7,299 nt of DNA from Micropepsaceae bacterium (lineage in GTDB: Bacteria; Pseudomonadota; Alphaproteobacteria; Micropepsales; Micropepsaceae). The stretch spans positions 1 to 7,299 of the forward strand of contig JANWHR010000067.1 of assembly GCA_025450355.1 (NCBI GenBank), in the 5' to 3' direction. Below are positions 5,602-7,299 of the stretch, piece by piece; position 1 is the first letter of the stretch, and every line of letters begins with the position of its first letter. Under the pieces are notes generated by a model. That model saw only the letters and a list, made by a program, of their open reading frames with translations. It had not been told where the DNA came from and did not search any database. A program made the position numbers and the translations under genes.

Positions 5602-5626
5602 GGAACAGCGAAATTTCAGACTCGTT
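5602..5626 (+). promoter_or_regulatory. EcfG (general stress response) type promoter
   Basis: GGAAC at 5602-5606 is followed after exactly 16 bases by CGTT at 5623-5626 (CGTTT to 5627). This is the GGAAC-N16/17-CGTT consensus of sigma EcfG, which drives the general stress response in alphaproteobacteria through PhyR and NepR. Transcription would start around 5634, giving a leader of about 50 bases before the ATG at 5686. I saw no other good match in an intergenic region of the window. Confidence 0.7.
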
Positions 5627-5685
5627 TCCCCTTGGGGTGCCGGCCGCTGTGACGCGCCGAGACCCAACCGCATAAGGAGACGAAC

Positions 5686-6774
5686 ATGCTGAGAAAGAAC
5701 CTTGTTCTGGGCAGCGTCGCGACCCTCGCAGTGGCGGTGGCGATGTCGCCCGCCTTCGCCCAGTCGCCGCCGCAATATCCCGACCATTCGCTTCCGTGGG
5801 AGTTTGCGCAAACCTCGCAGTTGAACGCACAGCAGGCCGCGATGCCGGGCATCATCACCAGCACGCCGGGCGCGACGGGCGTTGTCGCCTCGACCAGCAA
5901 TTCTGTAGACGTCGCCGCCTACAACCAGGCCCTTGCCGCGCAGCAGGCCGCCCAGGCGCAGATCAGCAGCGAAGACTCGGCCTATCAGAGCCAGCTGAAC
6001 GACTTCAATGCGAAGAAGCAGGCGTTCAATCAGAGCTGGTCGGACTATCAGACCAAGCTGAACGCCTATAACCAGCAGATGTCGAGCTGGAACGCGACGT
6101 CCGCTTCGTCCGCCGTTGTTGCGCCGTCCGCGGCCATTGTCGCTTCGCCTTCAACCGTTGTGTCCGAGCGGATCGTGTCCCGTCCCGTCGTGCGTGAGCG
6201 CGTCGCGGAAGAGACCTTCACGCGGCCGGTTGTGACGCAACAGACGGTCACCCGTCCGGTCGTGACGCAGGAAACCGTCATGCGTCCGCATACCGTCTGG
6301 ACGCCGGAAACCCGTCAGGTCGTGCGCAACGAGACGGTGACCCAACCGGTGGTGACGCAGCAAACCTTCACCCGTCCGGTGGTGCGCCGGGAAGTCGTGC
6401 AGCAGCCGGTCGAAAGGATCGTCCGTCAACAGATCATCGAGCGCCCGGTGATCGGTGAGACGGTTGTCGCCGAGAACACCGTTCCGGCCGTGACCGACGA
6501 GTGGGTGGCGATCTATCCGCATCATGAGCGGCTGGTGGTGGTCAACACCGTCACCAATCCCGACCTCTCCCTGCGCGGCGCATCCGTCATGGACCGTGAC
6601 GGCCACATGGTCGGCACGTTCCAGCACATGATGCCCGGCGCAGCGGTGATCACGCTCAGCGACAACAAGACCGTCGCGGTGTCGGATTCTCACCTTCGCT
6701 TCGATCCGGCGGCCAAAATCGTCGTCGCCGATCTGAGCTACGGTCAGATGGACAGCATGCCCGCAATCGGCTGA
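5686..6774 (+). CDS. secreted protein: coiled-coil-like region, decapeptide repeats, PRC-barrel-like C-terminus
   Basis: Encodes 362 residues from ATG 5686, with AAGGAG 6 bases before it. Residues 1-25 are a Sec signal peptide ending AFA before QSPPQ. Residues 75-135 are rich in Ala, Gln, Ser and Asn with heptad-like spacing (YNQALAAQQAAQAQISSEDS, YQSQLNDFNAKKQAFNQSW) and probably form a coiled coil. After an alanine/serine linker, residues 171-250 carry a 10-residue repeat of the form PVVTQQTVTR. Residues 288-360 (LRGASVMDRDGHMVGTF, KTVAVSDSHLRFD, KIVVADLSYGQMDSMP) have the G-x-x-V-x-D-x-x-G-x-x-V-G layout of a PRC-barrel. The likely place is the periplasm or cell surface, perhaps as a structural or adhesive envelope protein; this is inference. 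The EcfG-type promoter upstream predicts stress induction, and an intrinsic terminator ends the unit. No single known family covers the whole protein. Confidence 0.85.
   Translation: MLRKNLVLGSVATLAVAVAMSPAFAQSPPQYPDHSLPWEFAQTSQLNAQQAAMPGIITSTPGATGVVASTSNSVDVAAYNQALAAQQAAQAQISSEDSAYQSQLNDFNAKKQAFNQSWSDYQTKLNAYNQQMSSWNATSASSAVVAPSAAIVASPSTVVSERIVSRPVVRERVAEETFTRPVVTQQTVTRPVVTQETVMRPHTVWTPETRQVVRNETVTQPVVTQQTFTRPVVRREVVQQPVERIVRQQIIERPVIGETVVAENTVPAVTDEWVAIYPHHERLVVVNTVTNPDLSLRGASVMDRDGHMVGTFQHMMPGAAVITLSDNKTVAVSDSHLRFDPAAKIVVADLSYGQMDSMPAIG
6226..6435 (+). repeat. 30-bp tandem repeat encoding decapeptides
   Basis: Seven in-phase units of 10 codons cover residues 181-250 of the secreted protein. 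Six units start with proline (P181, P191, P201, P221, P231, P241) and the fourth with Q211, each preceded by R or Q. The best-kept units read PVVTQQTVTR, PVVTQETVMR and PVVTQQTFTR. At DNA level CGTCCGGTCGTGACGCA and its variants recur. The alternation of valine with polar residues suggests beta strands. Such repeats expand and shrink easily by slippage. Confidence 0.8.
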
Positions 6775-6797
6775 GGCATTCTGATCTGAAGAGCACA

Positions 6798-6829
6798 CAA
6801 GGGGCCGGGTGACCGGCCCCTTGCTTTTT
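6798..6829 (+). terminator. strong intrinsic terminator
   Basis: CAAGGGGCCGG (6798-6808) and CCGGCCCCTTG (6813-6823) form a perfect 11-bp GC-rich stem closed by the 4-base loop GTGA, followed by CTTTTT (6824-6829). It lies 24 bases after the stop codon of the secreted repeat protein and separates that gene from the rRNA operon control region. Confidence 0.9.
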
Positions 6830-6938
6830 CGGGATTTGGCCAACGTCATGCATTTGCAGTCTGTTTCGCGCTCAGGGAACCAGGCCAAACCCCTGCGGCA
6901 GCCTCACAAAAAAGGTGAATGTTGGCGCGATTTCGCAT

Positions 6939-6967
6939 TTGACTTGGGCAAATGCCACGCCTATATC
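6939..6967 (+). promoter_or_regulatory. rRNA operon promoter
   Basis: TTGACT (6939-6944), a 17-base spacer and TATATC (6962-6967) match the alphaproteobacterial housekeeping consensus CTTGAC-N17-CTATAT closely. An A-rich run (CAAAAAAGG, around 6907-6915) lies upstream and might act as an UP element. The GC-rich stretch AGCCGCCCA after the -10 is a typical stringent-control discriminator. The start would be near 6974, giving a leader of about 275 bases before 16S. An inverted repeat GCATTT/AAATGC (6935-6940, 6950-6955) straddles the -35. Confidence 0.75.
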
Positions 6968-7044
6968 AGCCGCCCACGCCTGTCGCGGCCTGTCCTTGCG
7001 AAAGGCGTTGCTTCTCTGGCATGATGAAAGTTCACGTCGAGCGG

Positions 7045-7056
7045 CGCTCTTTGACA
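7045..7056 (+). promoter_or_regulatory. rrn boxA antitermination site
   Basis: CGCTCTTTGACA differs at two positions from the boxA consensus TGCTCTTTAACA, which binds NusB-NusE and makes rRNA transcription resistant to Rho. It lies about 70 bases inside the predicted leader and about 195 bases before the 16S gene, the usual order. A short hairpin, CGTC-GAGC-GGCG (7035-7046), touches it upstream and could be the boxB equivalent. Confidence 0.75.
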
Positions 7057-7100
7057 TTGTGATTCGAGGAAGGGGAACGTGGGAGGCGGTTCGATCGCCA

Positions 7101-7215
7101 ACCCGGATTCGTCCGGGTGTAACAGATCGAGCTTTGGCTCGCGTTCTTCAGTCAAAACATGGAAAGTCGAATTGGCGGAGCAATCCGCCGGTTTAGACCT
7201 CGTCATGCAATGACG
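7101..7215 (+). other. cluster of small hairpins in the 16S leader
   Basis: Four perfect hairpins follow one another. ACCCGGA-TTCG-TCCGGGT (7101-7118) has a UUCG tetraloop. CGAGC-TTTG-GCTCG lies at 7128-7141. GGCGGA-GCAA-TCCGCC (7174-7189) has a GNRA tetraloop. CGTCAT-GCA-ATGACG lies at 7201-7215. They probably shape the pre-rRNA leader for antitermination and RNase III processing. Confidence 0.6.
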
Positions 7216-7249
7216 AACAACGGAAGTTCGAGCACGAGCTCTACGGATC

Positions 7250-7299
7250 AAATTGAGAGTTTGATCCTGGCTCAGAACGAACGCTGGCGGCAGGCTTAA
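7250..7299 (+). rRNA. rrs: 16S ribosomal RNA, 5' end (continues beyond window)
   Basis: From about 7250 the sequence AAATTGAGAGTTTGATCCTG then GCTCAGAACGAACGCTGGCG matches the universal 5' end of bacterial 16S rRNA, including the 27F primer site (AGAGTTTGATCCTGGCTCAG, 7256-7275), followed by GCAGGCTTAA. The GGCGGCAGGCTTAA form and the missing A relative to E. coli's TTGAAGAG are alphaproteobacterial. The exact mature end is inferred by analogy. Only about 50 of the expected ~1,480 bases lie in the window. Confidence 0.97.

Noticed and set aside
5628..5637. CCCCTTGGGG as a hairpin terminator between the small membrane protein and the secreted protein
   Set aside because: The loop would be only two bases and there is no T-run.
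6086..6116. GGAAC with nearby CGTT-like sequence as a second EcfG promoter
   Set aside because: It lies inside the secreted protein's coding sequence and the spacing is outside 16-17 bases.
6151..6888. Long minus-strand open frame opposite the secreted repeat protein (245 codons)
   Set aside because: Its His/Asp/Arg-rich product is the antisense shadow of the valine/threonine-rich decapeptide repeats, and it runs across the terminator of the real gene.
7051..7079. TTGACA in the rrn leader as a second rRNA promoter
   Set aside because: It is part of boxA, and no -10-like sequence occurs 16-18 bases downstream.

Overview
The window reads as chromosomal DNA from an alphaproteobacterium, most likely of the order Hyphomicrobiales (Rhizobiales). 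Its last ~50 bases are the 5' end of a 16S rRNA with alphaproteobacterial signature (GAGAGTTTGATCCTGGCTCAG, then the CGAACGCTGGCGGCAGGCTTAA tract). The genes are GC-rich, there is an EcfG-type (GGAAC-N16-CGTT) promoter of the kind confined to alphaproteobacteria, and the rrn promoter is TTGACT-N17-TATATC. The genus cannot be fixed from this window.

Layout. Positions 1-344 hold the C-terminal part of a MOSC-domain protein. Positions 345-1026 are mostly non-coding, with repeat-like palindromic sequence and one likely 26-residue membrane microprotein (465-545, minus). A VOC/glyoxalase-fold protein (1087-1554, plus) follows a promoter whose spacer is a perfect 18-bp palindrome. It converges on a two-gene minus-strand unit made of an ECF sigma factor (2130-2777) and its ChrR-like zinc/cupin anti-sigma factor (1561-2133), which overlap by ATGA. 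A small helical protein (2921-3145, minus) diverges from a PaiB-family FMN-binding protein (3277-3897, plus).

Positions 4080-5576 hold a secreted two-cysteine protein, a convergent 39-residue membrane microprotein (4493-4612, minus), a stand-alone CBS-pair protein and a small membrane protein with a histidine-rich tail. Two related purine/pyrimidine-rich intergenic repeats begin directly after the stop codons of the PaiB and CBS genes. Positions 5686-6774 encode a secreted 362-residue protein with a coiled-coil-like region, a decapeptide tandem repeat and a PRC-barrel-like C-terminus. It is preceded by the EcfG-type promoter and followed by a strong intrinsic terminator. The rest (6830-7299) is the control region of an rRNA operon: promoter, boxA, a row of small tetraloop hairpins, and the 16S start.

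How the parts fit. The sigma/anti-sigma pair, the EcfG-driven envelope protein, the CBS protein and PaiB point to stress and redox or energy sensing, but only the sigma/anti-sigma pair is a demonstrable functional unit by arrangement. No phage, CRISPR, transposase or defence system is visible. The least explained items are the two microproteins, the palindromic promoter, the paired intergenic repeats and the decapeptide-repeat protein.
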